Source: Marinobacterium iners DSM 11526 (GTDB lineage: Bacteria > Pseudomonadota > Gammaproteobacteria > Pseudomonadales > Balneatricaceae). From it: DNA of 64,000 bases. Positions within the stretch are counted from its first letter, which is position 1. Each line of letters opens with the position of its first letter. The stretch lies in contig NZ_FNRJ01000001.1 in NCBI RefSeq assembly GCF_900107855.1, forward strand, positions 434,001 to 498,000. The letters are read 5' to 3'. The notes under the pieces are model-generated. The model was not told where the DNA came from, did no database searches, and saw only the letters and a program-made list of their open reading frames with translations. The position numbers were made by a program, and so were the translations under genes. Below, piece by piece: positions 12,593 to 20,422 of this stretch.

Positions 12593-12765
12593 GCGGTTTC
12601 CTCCCGGCGCAGGCGGCGTTTTTGTTCCGCCAACAGACGGTTACGACTCAACTTCGGCAGGATCAGGTTGGCTACAATCACGCCTGCCCCCAAACCGTAG
12701 CTGAGCCAAACATAGAGACCATGTCCACCCATGGCCAGAAACTCGGAGACACTGTTGAAACTCAC
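12589..12765 (-). CDS. ccmD: Haem exporter accessory protein CcmD (small ORF)
   Basis: A 58-residue single-pass membrane protein that releases holo-CcmE from the CcmABC complex. I found it by translating the gap between ccmE and ccm[21 protein letters not shown], then [17 protein letters not shown] and a very basic tail ([10 protein letters not shown]). The N-terminal FxxMGGHGxYVW signature is diagnostic of CcmD. The start is GTG at 12765, eight bases after the ccmC stop and preceded by GAGGT. The stop overlaps the ccmE ATG. Residues 1-20 face the periplasm and the tail the cytoplasm. Confidence 0.9.
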   Translation of the reverse strand: MSFNSVSEFLAMGGHGLYVWLSYGLGAGVIVANLILPKLSRNRLLAEQKRRLRREETA

Positions 12766-12772
12766 CTGAACC

Positions 12773-13528
12773 TCACTGCTTATTCAGTAGTTCGCGAACC
12801 CAACTGGCACGACGTTCGCGCCAGATTATTTCGTTACGCAGCCGCTGCATCAGACTGACTGCAAAAAAACAGTAAAAGCCAATCACCATGACCAGCAGCG
12901 GCAGCCACATATCCGGCGGCATGGCCGGTTTTTCTGTCAGCTTGAACGTGGCAGGCTGATGCAGCGTATTCCACCACTCCACCGAATACTTGATAATCGG
13001 GATATTGACTACCCCGACCAGCGCCAGCACAGCCGATGCCTGAGCAGCAGTTGACTCGTTTTCGATCGCAGAGTTCAGCGCCATTATGCCCAAGTAGAGA
13101 AACAGCAGAATCAGCATGGAGGTCAGGCGTGCATCCCAGACCCACCATGAACCCCAGGTGGGCTTACCCCAGATTGCGCCGGTGGCCAAGGCCAGTACTG
13201 CCATGGAGGCGCCGATCGGTGCGGCCGACTTGAGCACCATATCAGCCATCTTCATCTTCCAGATCAGACCAATGGCTCCGGCTACCGCCATTAACATATA
13301 GGCCGACTGCGCCAGAATGGCCGATGGCACATGCAGATAGATGATGCGGAAACTGTTGCCCTGCTGATAGTCTGCCGGGGCAAATAACAGCGACCATACG
13401 GTCCCCCCTGCCAGCAGTATCAGGGTTGCCAGCAGAAACCAGGGCAATAGGCGTCCGGTGATCTGGTAACACCACCGAGGTGAAGCAAGCTGGAAGAACC
13501 AGCGCGGCAACCATTTTTTGTCAGCCAT
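12773..13528 (-). CDS. ccmC: Haem exporter CcmC
   Basis: Six-helix inner-membrane protein (251 aa) that presents haem to CcmE. The WWD motif appears as WGSWWVWDARLTSML (about residues 130-144), flanked by conserved histidines in LHVPSAILAQ and HQPATFKL. Its length is standard for the family. The stop is eight bases before ccmD, and its start lies 14 bases after the ccmB stop. Confidence 0.96.
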   Translation of the reverse strand: MADKKWLPRWFFQLASPRWCYQITGRLLPWFLLATLILLAGGTVWSLLFAPADYQQGNSFRIIYLHVPSAILAQSAYMLMAVAGAIGLIWKMKMADMVLKSAAPIGASMAVLALATGAIWGKPTWGSWWVWDARLTSMLILLFLYLGIMALNSAIENESTAAQASAVLALVGVVNIPIIKYSVEWWNTLHQPATFKLTEKPAMPPDMWLPLLVMVIGFYCFFAVSLMQRLRNEIIWRERRASWVRELLNKQ

Positions 13529-13542
13529 AGTCTCTCTTCTTG

Positions 13543-14256
13543 TTAACTACTGATTGAGATCCGCAATGCGGCCGCAATAGCCAGTGGCGCAAGCGCCAGC
13601 GCAAGCGCCAGCAGTGCGCCCAAAAGCGCGAGGTATCCCCCCAGCGGCAACCCCGTTACGGCAGCCTGCACAGCACTGGAACCAAAGATCAGTACCGGGA
13701 TATACAGCGGCAAGACCAGCAGTGAGATCAATACACCGCCCTTTTTCAGCCCTACCGTCAACGCAGCACCGATGGCCCCCACCAAGCTGAGCGTGGGTGT
13801 TCCCAAAAGCAGGCTCAACATCAGCCCTGGCATCCCTTCAGCAGGCAAAAACAGCATCACGGCCAGCAGGGGCGCCATCACGGTCAGTGCCAACCCGGTC
13901 ATGCACCAGTGGGCACTGACTTTCGCCAACACCGCCACAAACAGCGGCTGTGGGCTAAGCAGCAGCTGTTCCAGCGAGCCGTCCTCATAGTCCGAGCGAA
14001 ACAGGGCATCCATCGACAGCAGGGTTGCCAGCAGGGCAGCCACCCATACAACCCCGGGTGCTAGCTGAGCCAGAAAGCCGGGTTCAGGACTCACCCCCAG
14101 CGGGAACAGCGTTGCCACCATGAGAAAAAAGATCAGCGGGTTCGCCAGGTCACTTTTTCGTCTGAACGAGAGTAGAAACTCGCGCCGCATGGTGGCCATA
14201 AACAACGCCAGCGCTGACACCTTCTGCATATTCTCGGGGTTAGTCCCTGTGCTCAT
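13543..14256 (-). CDS. ccmB: Haem exporter permease CcmB
   Basis: Six-helix membrane subunit (237 aa) of the CcmAB ABC-type complex, which uses ATP to release holo-CcmE. Recognised by MRREFLLSFRRKSDLANPLIFFLMVATLFPLGVSP-type N-terminal sequence and the FRSDYEDGSLEQLLLSPQPL loop. The reported ATG (ATGA overlap with ccmA) adds about 20 residues before the usual N-terminus; an internal ATG at MRREF is a possible alternative. Translationally coupled to ccmA. Confidence 0.94.
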   Translation of the reverse strand: MSTGTNPENMQKVSALALFMATMRREFLLSFRRKSDLANPLIFFLMVATLFPLGVSPEPGFLAQLAPGVVWVAALLATLLSMDALFRSDYEDGSLEQLLLSPQPLFVAVLAKVSAHWCMTGLALTVMAPLLAVMLFLPAEGMPGLMLSLLLGTPTLSLVGAIGAALTVGLKKGGVLISLLVLPLYIPVLIFGSSAVQAAVTGLPLGGYLALLGALLALALALAPLAIAAALRISISS

Positions 14257-14894
14257 GCTGAAGTTCCCGCCAGCTGATCAAGATTGATTTTACGTACCGG
14301 CCCCTCGATGCCCAGCTCGTGATGCGTCGTCAAAATCACGCTACCACCTCGGCGGGCATGCTCAAGCAACAGTTTTTCCTTGGCTGCCACCCCTTGCTTG
14401 TCGATCGCAGTAAAGGGTTCGTCCAGAATCCAAAGTGGTGCACGGCTGAGATACAATCTGGCCAGGCTGACGCGTCTATTTTGCCCGGCCGAAAGCGAAT
14501 GACAGGGAACATCTTCGTAACCGCGCAGACCCACCCGCTCCAGAGCCGCCTGAATATCGGCTACGGCAATATTGGGCTGCAGGGCAGCATACCAGCGCAG
14601 GTTTTCTTCAGGCGTCAGTACCGCCTTGACCCCTGCCTGGTGACCAAAATAGAGCATCTCACGACAAAACTGCTCACGCACATCCTGAACCGGCTCACCC
14701 CGCCAGAGAATCTCACCTTCATAATTGCGTGACAGACCACAGAGAATACGCAGCAGCGTAGTCTTGCCGCTGCCATTCTGACCTTCGATCTGAACAATTT
14801 CGCCAGCAGACAGCGCAAAATCAAGATGACTGAACAGTACCCGATCATCGCGTTCACAGTACAACTGACTTACTTTGAGCAGGGGTTCAGACAA
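14253..14894 (-). CDS. ccmA: Haem exporter ATP-binding protein CcmA
   Basis: ATPase of the CcmABCD complex. Walker A is GQNGSGKTTLLR, the signature LSAGQNRRVSLARL, and Walker B LWILDEPFTAID; the H-loop is LTTHHE. I prefer a TTG start at 14894 (213 aa, LSEPLLKVSQLYC) because GGATAGAGG precedes it and a predicted promoter -10 lies at 14946-14951, leaving no room for initiation at the upstream ATG (14936), which would add 14 atypical residues. It is the first gene of the nine-gene ccm cluster, divergent from the FliK-like gene. Confidence 0.93.
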   Translation of the reverse strand: MSEPLLKVSQLYCERDDRVLFSHLDFALSAGEIVQIEGQNGSGKTTLLRILCGLSRNYEGEILWRGEPVQDVREQFCREMLYFGHQAGVKAVLTPEENLRWYAALQPNIAVADIQAALERVGLRGYEDVPCHSLSAGQNRRVSLARLYLSRAPLWILDEPFTAIDKQGVAAKEKLLLEHARRGGSVILTTHHELGIEGPVRKINLDQLAGTSA

Positions 14895-14945
14895 GCCTCT
14901 ATCCTTCAAAAATCGCCGAGCTGGCCGATAGCACATTAAGGCGCC

Positions 14946-14975
14946 ATTATATACAGATAGAGACTTGATCGTCAG
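14946..14975 (-). promoter_or_regulatory. Predicted sigma-70 promoter for ccmABCDEFGHI
   Basis: On the minus strand a perfect TATAAT -10 (plus coordinates 14946-14951) is preceded, at 18 bases, by CTGACG (14970-14975), a 4/6 match to the -35 consensus. It lies 52 bases upstream of the chosen ccmA start in the 111-base divergent gap with the FliK-like gene. This is a prediction from sequence only. Confidence 0.5.
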
Positions 14976-15005
14976 GTTCCAGATGCAATATCAGGGAGTC
15001 ATGCG

Positions 15006-17102
15006 GTGTTAACACCCACCACCAGTTCCACCACACCTGCAGCCGGTACCAACAAGGGCGGCAGTGCTGACAGTCTTCTGCCCGCGGCTGGGCGTGAACT
15101 GGCAGCGACTGTTCGTAGCGTAGCGGCCAGCGGGGGCAACGCGGCTGTTTTCCGTATTCAGGTGGAGATCAACAGCCGCCTGCTGGAATTGACTACCCAG
15201 GCCCCTTTGACACAGGGAGATCGCATCGTACTGCAGCGGGGTAATACGGGCGAGTTGCAGATTCGTTTGCCCGCACCAGCGCAGCCAAACGTTCAAGGCA
15301 ACGCCACCCCGGCCGCGCAAAGCAGCATGACACTGCAGTTGACCTCATCCGATGGTGCTCGCCTGCAACAGCTGTTACCCCTGAACGTTCCTCGAAATGC
15401 GCAGGTAACCGGGTCTGAGCCCGTTATCCCACGCCAGCCTGCCGCTGCAACCAGCCCTCAACCAGGAGCAGGAACAACGCCAGCCGAAACTTCTGCCAAA
15501 CCGGCTGCCGCCTATCTCCAACCACCCGGTGGCAATACCTCACAAGGGGCAACTCAAGGCAATGCAGCCACCACAAGCGGGAACAACAGTTCGCTGCAAG
15601 GTCGGACACAACCGACCGGCAATGCACCAACACCTGCACGCAGCGAAAGCCCTGCTGCGCAGGCAACCAGCGGTTCACGTCAGCCTGCCGGTACAGTGAC
15701 AGGACAAACACCAGCCCCGGGCCAGCCCCCTTCTTCGGCAACACCATCATCACAGGCAACACAGGTGTCCCCCTCGGGGACAACAAGCTCTCAGGTGCAG
15801 GTATACTCGGCTCAGCTACAGTCATCCGCGATCAGCCAGGTCAGTACTGCCACCTCAACAACCACGCCGACGAACCAGCCCCCTGCAGCACAGACGCAAG
15901 CGGCAGGCTCTGAGGCCCGCCCAGCGGCGCCTGCACCCACCACACAGGCCACTTCACCCGACACCGCAGCCAAAACTCAGACGGCACCAGCCAACAGTAC
16001 CGCGCGCGCTTCGACACCTGCGTCCACGGCTGTCCAGACAGCTCAAACAACTACTCAGCCCAGCGTCAGCCATACGGGACAGGCTCTACTGCAAACGCTT
16101 GGCAAACAGGTCCCGGTACAAGCCGACAACCATATGATCCGGCTTAATCTCAACAACCAGACACTCAACCTGATCAGCCCAAAACCCCTGCTCAGCGGGC
16201 AGCAGGTGGTCCTGACTCGAGTGAGTGAACAGCAGGTCAACCTGCAACCAGTCCCTATACCCACAACCCCGTCCCAGGAAGCCAAGGCACAACAGCAGAT
16301 GCAACTGGCACTACGCGAAGCATTGCCTCGCCAGATCCCGTTTGGAGATGCCCTGAACCAATTGGTTCAGCTGAGTCAAAGCCCGGCCGGTCGCAGTCAG
16401 GGGGCCATTGGCCAGCTGGTGCAGTCGATGTTAAGCATGTTCTCGGTCAGCCCAGGCAGTGCCGATGCCGAACAGGCAATTCAGCGCAACCTGCAGCAGG
16501 GTGGCCTGTTGACCGAATCCAGACTGGCTCAAGGGGGGGGTACTGAGCGCGGCGCAACGCCGGACCTGAAGCAGCAACTAGGCCAACTGCTGAAAGCAGC
16601 GGAACAACTGCCACCGGATGCACGCCAGCAAATGACACGTCTGGTGGAAGCCCTTCAGGCTCGCAGCACAACCCAGCAGGTCAGCAGTTTGCAAGGGTGG
16701 AAGGACCAGCCAGACGGTACTCAGGAGCGTGTCTACCGCCTTGACCTGCCGATCCGTCAGGCAGATCAACACGATAACGCTGAGCTGACCATAACCGAGC
16801 AGCGCAGGCGCAGCAGCGGCGGTGAAGTCGAGACCCTTTGGGGTGTGGCTCTGCATTTCGATCTTGAACAACACGGCAGTGTCGATGCTCGTTTAAGCCT
16901 GAGTGAGGAGTGGCGCCTGCAGGTGCAACTCTGGGCCGAGCAGGCTTCCACCCTGCGCCAGATTGAGCGCCGTCTCGACGATTTCAGCGATGGTTTGCAT
17001 CGCAAGGGGTTTCTGGTTGAAACGCTACAGGCGCGTCAAGGGCGCCCAAGCCAACCTGAGCTGACTGACGTTCAGCGCCGACTGGTGGATATACATACAT
17101 GA
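15006..17102 (+). CDS. FliK-like hook-length control domain protein (second FliK homologue)
   Basis: A 698-residue protein. Its C-terminal about 100 residues (TLWGVALHFDLEQHGSVDARLSLSEE, then LWAEQASTLRQIERRLDDFSDGLHRKGF) resemble the Flg_hook domain of FliK. The N-terminal 95 residues form a small globular segment. Residues about 95-370 are a long, low-complexity Gln/Thr/Pro/Ala/Ser spacer without hydrophobic stretches, as in ruler proteins. GTG start with AGGGAG eight bases upstream. It overlaps the free FlhB-C gene by four bases (ATGA), a pairing of ruler-like and switch-like proteins. It may be a paralogous export regulator; the true fliK lies in the main cluster. Confidence 0.75.
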   Translation: MLTPTTSSTTPAAGTNKGGSADSLLPAAGRELAATVRSVAASGGNAAVFRIQVEINSRLLELTTQAPLTQGDRIVLQRGNTGELQIRLPAPAQPNVQGNATPAAQSSMTLQLTSSDGARLQQLLPLNVPRNAQVTGSEPVIPRQPAAATSPQPGAGTTPAETSAKPAAAYLQPPGGNTSQGATQGNAATTSGNNSSLQGRTQPTGNAPTPARSESPAAQATSGSRQPAGTVTGQTPAPGQPPSSATPSSQATQVSPSGTTSSQVQVYSAQLQSSAISQVSTATSTTTPTNQPPAAQTQAAGSEARPAAPAPTTQATSPDTAAKTQTAPANSTARASTPASTAVQTAQTTTQPSVSHTGQALLQTLGKQVPVQADNHMIRLNLNNQTLNLISPKPLLSGQQVVLTRVSEQQVNLQPVPIPTTPSQEAKAQQQMQLALREALPRQIPFGDALNQLVQLSQSPAGRSQGAIGQLVQSMLSMFSVSPGSADAEQAIQRNLQQGGLLTESRLAQGGGTERGATPDLKQQLGQLLKAAEQLPPDARQQMTRLVEALQARSTTQQVSSLQGWKDQPDGTQERVYRLDLPIRQADQHDNAELTITEQRRRSSGGEVETLWGVALHFDLEQHGSVDARLSLSEEWRLQVQLWAEQASTLRQIERRLDDFSDGLHRKGFLVETLQARQGRPSQPELTDVQRRLVDIHT

Positions 17103-17377
17103 ACGAGCACAACCCGAAACGCAGTGCCGTAGCCCTGCGCTATGACCAGGCAAAAGGGACCGCACCGAAGATAGTGGCCAAGGGCAGAGGCCTGATCGCC
17201 GAGCAGATACTGGCGCTAGCTCAGGAGCATGACATCCATATCCATGAAAGCCCTGAGCTGATCGAGGTATTGATTCGTCTGGAATTGGGTGAGGAAATAC
17301 CTGAGGCACTGTATCGTGCCATCGCGGAAGTGATTGCCTTCGCGTACGGTCTCAAGCAGTCGGGCAGCAACATCTAG
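17099..17377 (+). CDS. Stand-alone FlhB C-terminal domain protein (FhlB/EscU family)
   Basis: A 92-residue protein equivalent to the cytoplasmic C-terminal half of FlhB, without the membrane part. It aligns closely with FlhB of this window: NPKRSAVALRYDQAKGTAPK against NPTHYAVALKYDQGGSGAPR, then VAKG, AQEHDI and GEEIPEALYRAIAEVIAF. The autocleavage motif NPTH is NPKR here, and the chain begins just before it, so it mimics the already cleaved product. It is coupled to the FliK-like gene (ATGA) and converges with the DUF2802 gene, overlapping it by four bases. Likely interacts with the export gate or substrates; the role is unproven. Confidence 0.85.
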   Translation: MNEHNPKRSAVALRYDQAKGTAPKIVAKGRGLIAEQILALAQEHDIHIHESPELIEVLIRLELGEEIPEALYRAIAEVIAFAYGLKQSGSNI

Positions 17378-17823
17378 TGACGTTGATGTTGTTCCGGCAA
17401 CATTTGAGTCGTGTGAAGCTCGCGGTGAAGCAACGCCATAAGCTCCGCTTCGGGACGACCGATACCGCAGTTGCGCACCAGATCATCCACAGAAGCCCCC
17501 ATTTCCATAAGCTTGGCGGCCTGATTGTAGGCCAGCACGCCCGGATCACGGTTCTCCAGCTCCTGCTGTTTCTCAACCGTTATATTGAGCGTCCGCTCAA
17601 TCGCCAGCAGGCGTTTGCCCATGCCGATCGAGCCATTGGTCATGGCGCGAATTTCATTCCGCAGTACATTGATCAGCGCCTGCTGCTGCCGCTCCTGCCG
17701 CTTGATGCGCACCAGTACATAGACGCAGATCACCGCTGACAGAACAGCTGTCAGTGTCAGCACAAGCAACAGTATCGACGTATATTCGGCCACACCCGGT
17801 CCCAGCCCATTAGCAATGTTCAC
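17374..17823 (-). CDS. DUF2802 domain protein of the chemotaxis locus
   Basis: A 149-residue protein with one N-terminal membrane helix (YTSILLLVLTLTAVLSAVICVYVLV), a coiled-coil-prone segment (RIKRQERQQQALINVLRNEI) and a C-terminal DUF2802 region that looks like a helix-turn-helix (NQAAKLMEMGASVDDLVRNCGIGRPEAELMALL). Homologues sit at the end of polar che operons next to cheW in Pseudomonas and Vibrio. Function unknown. It overlaps the convergent FlhB-C gene by four bases. Confidence 0.8.
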   Translation of the reverse strand: MNIANGLGPGVAEYTSILLLVLTLTAVLSAVICVYVLVRIKRQERQQQALINVLRNEIRAMTNGSIGMGKRLLAIERTLNITVEKQQELENRDPGVLAYNQAAKLMEMGASVDDLVRNCGIGRPEAELMALLHRELHTTQMLPEQHQRH

Positions 17824-17869
17824 GCACAGCCGGTGAGTCTACCCCATCTGTCTAAACGGTTCACGGCCT

Positions 17870-18724
17870 TCAGACACTGCAGGCTTCAAACTCGAGCAAC
17901 AGTTGATCGATGTCCAGTATGGCACAACGCTCAGGCATGTAGGTACCCAGCAGCCATGAGCGGTGACTTTTGTCCTGATGCCAGTTGATCTGACGGGTAT
18001 CGACACGTATCGACTTGACCAACTCATCACAGGCAATGGCCCAACGGCGGCCTTTCAGGATAATCACCTCGGCATACTTGGAGTATTCCGGTTTGTAGCG
18101 CTCCGGTATCAGCCAGCGTGCAGTGTCCACGACCTGCGTCCAGGCCGGTTCTTCACCGAAACGGCCAAGGACCCATTCCGGCCCATCAAGCCTCAGTGAA
18201 AGCGACTCCAGCTGCAGAGCCCCTTCCACATAGTCGAACGGTACCGCCAGCTTCAGGCCGTGCATATCGAGCAGTATGCAATTCATCTCCTCACCTGAAG
18301 CCACCTTCGGTATAACGGGTTCAGGTGCGAGACCGGGCTCGGGTTCCGGTTCCGGTTCCGGTTCGGGTTCGGGTTCGGGTTCGGGTTCGGGTTCGGGTTC
18401 GGGTTCGGGTTCGGGTTCGGGTTCGGGTTCGAGCAATGATGGCTCGCTTTCCTGTATAACGGAATCAGCAGGCGTGATCTCTACCGTCGGTTGCACGACC
18501 TCAATCACTTCATCTTCCGTTGCTATAACAGACTCATCTACAACAGACTCATCCTCTGCTGGCTGTTCGTCTTCAGCTATCGGCGGATTAACGGCATCGG
18601 GCTCAACTGCAGTCGCTGCATCCGTTTCCATTTTATCTTCTGCAACAGCCTTCTCTTCGTCAGCCTGAGGGTCCTGCAAAAGTGCCTCGAGGTACTCAAA
18701 TACAACTTTTTTCTGGTCTGCCAT
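17870..18724 (-). CDS. parP: ParP-like CheW-domain protein with Glu-Pro linker
   Basis: The start ATG at 18724 (MADQKKVVFEYLEALLQ) follows the parC stop by four bases and has GGGGTGA upstream; a longer frame would overlap parC. Residues 1-98 are acidic, 99 to about 131 are a Glu-Pro dipeptide tract, and 145-284 are a CheW-like (AIF) domain (CILLDMHGLKLAVPFDYVEG ... VGRFGEE-like WVLGRFGEEPAW ... CAILDIDQLL). Position after a ParA-type gene and the long proline-rich N-terminus point to ParP, which joins ParC to CheA arrays at the pole. An ordinary CheW of about 160 aa, expected between parP and DUF2802, is not here, so this protein could also serve as the coupler. Confidence 0.8.
   Translation of the reverse strand: MADQKKVVFEYLEALLQDPQADEEKAVAEDKMETDAATAVEPDAVNPPIAEDEQPAEDESVVDESVIATEDEVIEVVQPTVEITPADSVIQESEPSLLEPEPEPEPEPEPEPEPEPEPEPEPEPEPEPEPGLAPEPVIPKVASGEEMNCILLDMHGLKLAVPFDYVEGALQLESLSLRLDGPEWVLGRFGEEPAWTQVVDTARWLIPERYKPEYSKYAEVIILKGRRWAIACDELVKSIRVDTRQINWHQDKSHRSWLLGTYMPERCAILDIDQLLLEFEACSV
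18342..18431. repeat. Hexanucleotide tandem repeat encoding (Glu-Pro)n
   Basis: Fifteen uninterrupted six-base units: three GGTTCC followed by twelve GGTTCG on the plus strand, read as GAACCG/GAACCC on the coding strand. Because the unit is six bases, gain or loss of copies changes the Glu-Pro linker of the ParP-like protein by two residues without a frameshift. The twelve identical copies suggest recent expansion by slippage. Confidence 0.95.
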
Positions 18725-18728
18725 CAGT

Positions 18729-19505
18729 TCACCCCTGTTTACGCCGTTCAAGCAGGCTGCGCAGGAGGCGCGCATACGCGTGCACGCCACGGCTACCTGC
18801 ATCGAGTGACGACGGCACCAGCCCCTTCAGGCTGGCATTTCTGAATTTGGTATCAACCGGTACAACTGCATTCGAAATATGATCAGGGTAGCGGTGGTGC
18901 AGCTCGCGAAGACTACTGACGGACGCCTGCGTGCGACGGTCATAGAAAGTGGGCACAATGGTATAGGCAAGCTTGTTCTTGCGCGCACGATTGATCATTT
19001 CAATGGTTCTGACCATTCGTTCCAGCCCCTTAAGGGCCAGAAACTCGGTCTGGACAGGCACCAACAGGTGATTGCAGGCAGCCAACGCATTGACCATCAA
19101 CACTCCCAACACCGGCGGGCTGTCCATAATCACAAAATCATACTCGGCTTTCAGGTGTCGCAGTGCTTTCGCCACCTGCAGTCCCATGCCCTCCTGGGCG
19201 ACAGCCTTTCGCTCCAGCGTGGCCAGGGCGGTAGAGGCGGGTATGAGCTTGATGCTTTCATGGGATGTGTCGAGAATCAGTCCATGCACCCGTTCGGAAT
19301 CCACCTGAATCTGCTCAAACAGGTCGTAAACACTGTGTTCGAGCTCATCCGGGTCATAGCGGAAATAGCTGGTCATGGAGCCATGGGGATCCAGGTCCAC
19401 CAGCAGCACCCGATATCCGACCTCTGCCAGCAGACCTGCCAGGGTGATAGCGGTTGTCGTCTTGCCCACCCCGCCTTTCTGATTTGAGACTGCCCATACC
19501 TGCAT
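18729..19505 (-). CDS. parC: ParA-family ATPase ParC of the chemotaxis array
   Basis: A 258-residue MinD/ParA-type ATPase. The deviant Walker A is SNQKGGVGKTTTAI (residue 7 onward), Walker A' is VDLDPHGSMTSYF and Walker B VIMDSPPVLG. Located between motD and the CheW-like gene, as in Vibrio and Pseudomonas, where ParC places and partitions chemotaxis arrays at the cell pole. It is distinct from the chromosome ParA and from FleN in this window. The stop lies four bases before the parP start. Confidence 0.9.
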   Translation of the reverse strand: MQVWAVSNQKGGVGKTTTAITLAGLLAEVGYRVLLVDLDPHGSMTSYFRYDPDELEHSVYDLFEQIQVDSERVHGLILDTSHESIKLIPASTALATLERKAVAQEGMGLQVAKALRHLKAEYDFVIMDSPPVLGVLMVNALAACNHLLVPVQTEFLALKGLERMVRTIEMINRARKNKLAYTIVPTFYDRRTQASVSSLRELHHRYPDHISNAVVPVDTKFRNASLKGLVPSSLDAGSRGVHAYARLLRSLLERRKQG

Positions 19506-19507
19506 CG

Positions 19508-20422
19508 TTATTGTTCCTGTTGTTGCTCCGGTCGTGCCTGCCGAAACAGAATACCGGACTCAGTATCGACCTGTTCCAGTGCAGGCGGCTCGCCTGTCAC
19601 TTCGTTCTCGTCAGCGGTCAACAGTGCACGCACCGCATCTTCACTGACTCGCTGACTGCCAAAGGCCTGTACGAGGCGGCGGACACGCTCATCCCGTGCG
19701 ATCACAATTACCAGACGCCGATTGTGCTGCCGCCCCTCTTCGGTTCGGTTACTGTAGGCAGGCTGGTACTCACCGTAACCCACCGCTGCCATTCGTTCGG
19801 GGTTAACGCCCTGTAACTGCAGCATGCGGACCACCGCAGCTGCCCGGGCCGCAGACAGCTCCCAATTGGACGGAAAGCGGTCAGTACTGATCGGCCGATT
19901 ATCGGTGAAGCCTTCCACATGCACGGGATTATCCCTGCCTGCAGCAAGTGCAGCAACCTGCTGTAACAGCGGCTCTGCCTCGATCACCGGCAGTGCGTCG
20001 CCACTTTCAAACAGCAAACTGGCATTCAGCTCAATGGCGATCCACAAGGCGTTGCCAGTGACTTGTACACTGCCGTCTTCAATCCAGTCACGGAACTGCT
20101 CCTCAGCTTGACGCTGCAACTGCTCCAGTGCCTGCGTTTGCTCCGCATCCGGCGCTTGCACGGTTACCGGCGGAACCTGCATTTGCTGTCCACGCCCAGG
20201 CAACAGCCCCTCTCCGCCATCCGGCGATACGACCTGGCTACCGCCCTCGGCCCGAAACACCTCGGAAAGGGACTGCGCCAATTGTCGATACTTTTCTTCA
20301 TGCACGCTGGACAAACCATACATCACCACAAAAAATGCAAACAGCAGGGTGACAAAGTCCGCCCAGGAAATCATCCAGCGATCTGTTCGCAGGTCAGCTT
20401 CAGGCCGGCGACGTCTTGGCAT
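19508..20422 (-). CDS. motD: Flagellar stator protein MotD
   Basis: OmpA-type stator subunit (304 aa) that pairs with MotC and anchors the stator to peptidoglycan. One N-terminal membrane helix with the conserved Asp-less start (DRWMISWADFVTLLFAFFVVMYGLSSV; the essential proton-carrying Asp is WADF), a plug/linker, and the OmpA-like domain (about 150-270: VHVEGFTDNRPIST, NWELSAARAAAVVRML). The start is ATG at 20422 (MPRRRRPEADL) with GGAG upstream; it overlaps the end of motC by 23 bases. Confidence 0.92.
   Translation of the reverse strand: MPRRRRPEADLRTDRWMISWADFVTLLFAFFVVMYGLSSVHEEKYRQLAQSLSEVFRAEGGSQVVSPDGGEGLLPGRGQQMQVPPVTVQAPDAEQTQALEQLQRQAEEQFRDWIEDGSVQVTGNALWIAIELNASLLFESGDALPVIEAEPLLQQVAALAAGRDNPVHVEGFTDNRPISTDRFPSNWELSAARAAAVVRMLQLQGVNPERMAAVGYGEYQPAYSNRTEEGRQHNRRLVIVIARDERVRRLVQAFGSQRVSEDAVRALLTADENEVTGEPPALEQVDTESGILFRQARPEQQQEQ

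Noticed and set aside
7832-14894. ccm cluster as a source of a novel system
   Set aside because: All nine genes are present in standard order with intact motifs; only the promoter and small ccmD deserve comment.
16534-16544. Run of G residues in the FliK-like gene as a phase-variation tract
   Set aside because: Only about eight G residues, and the frame is open through to the conserved C-terminal domain; no second-state evidence.
18276-18668. Plus-strand frame giving a Gly-Ser repeat protein over the hexanucleotide tract
   Set aside because: The (Gly-Ser)n is simply the opposite-strand reading of the Glu-Pro repeat in parP; no start site or domain supports it.
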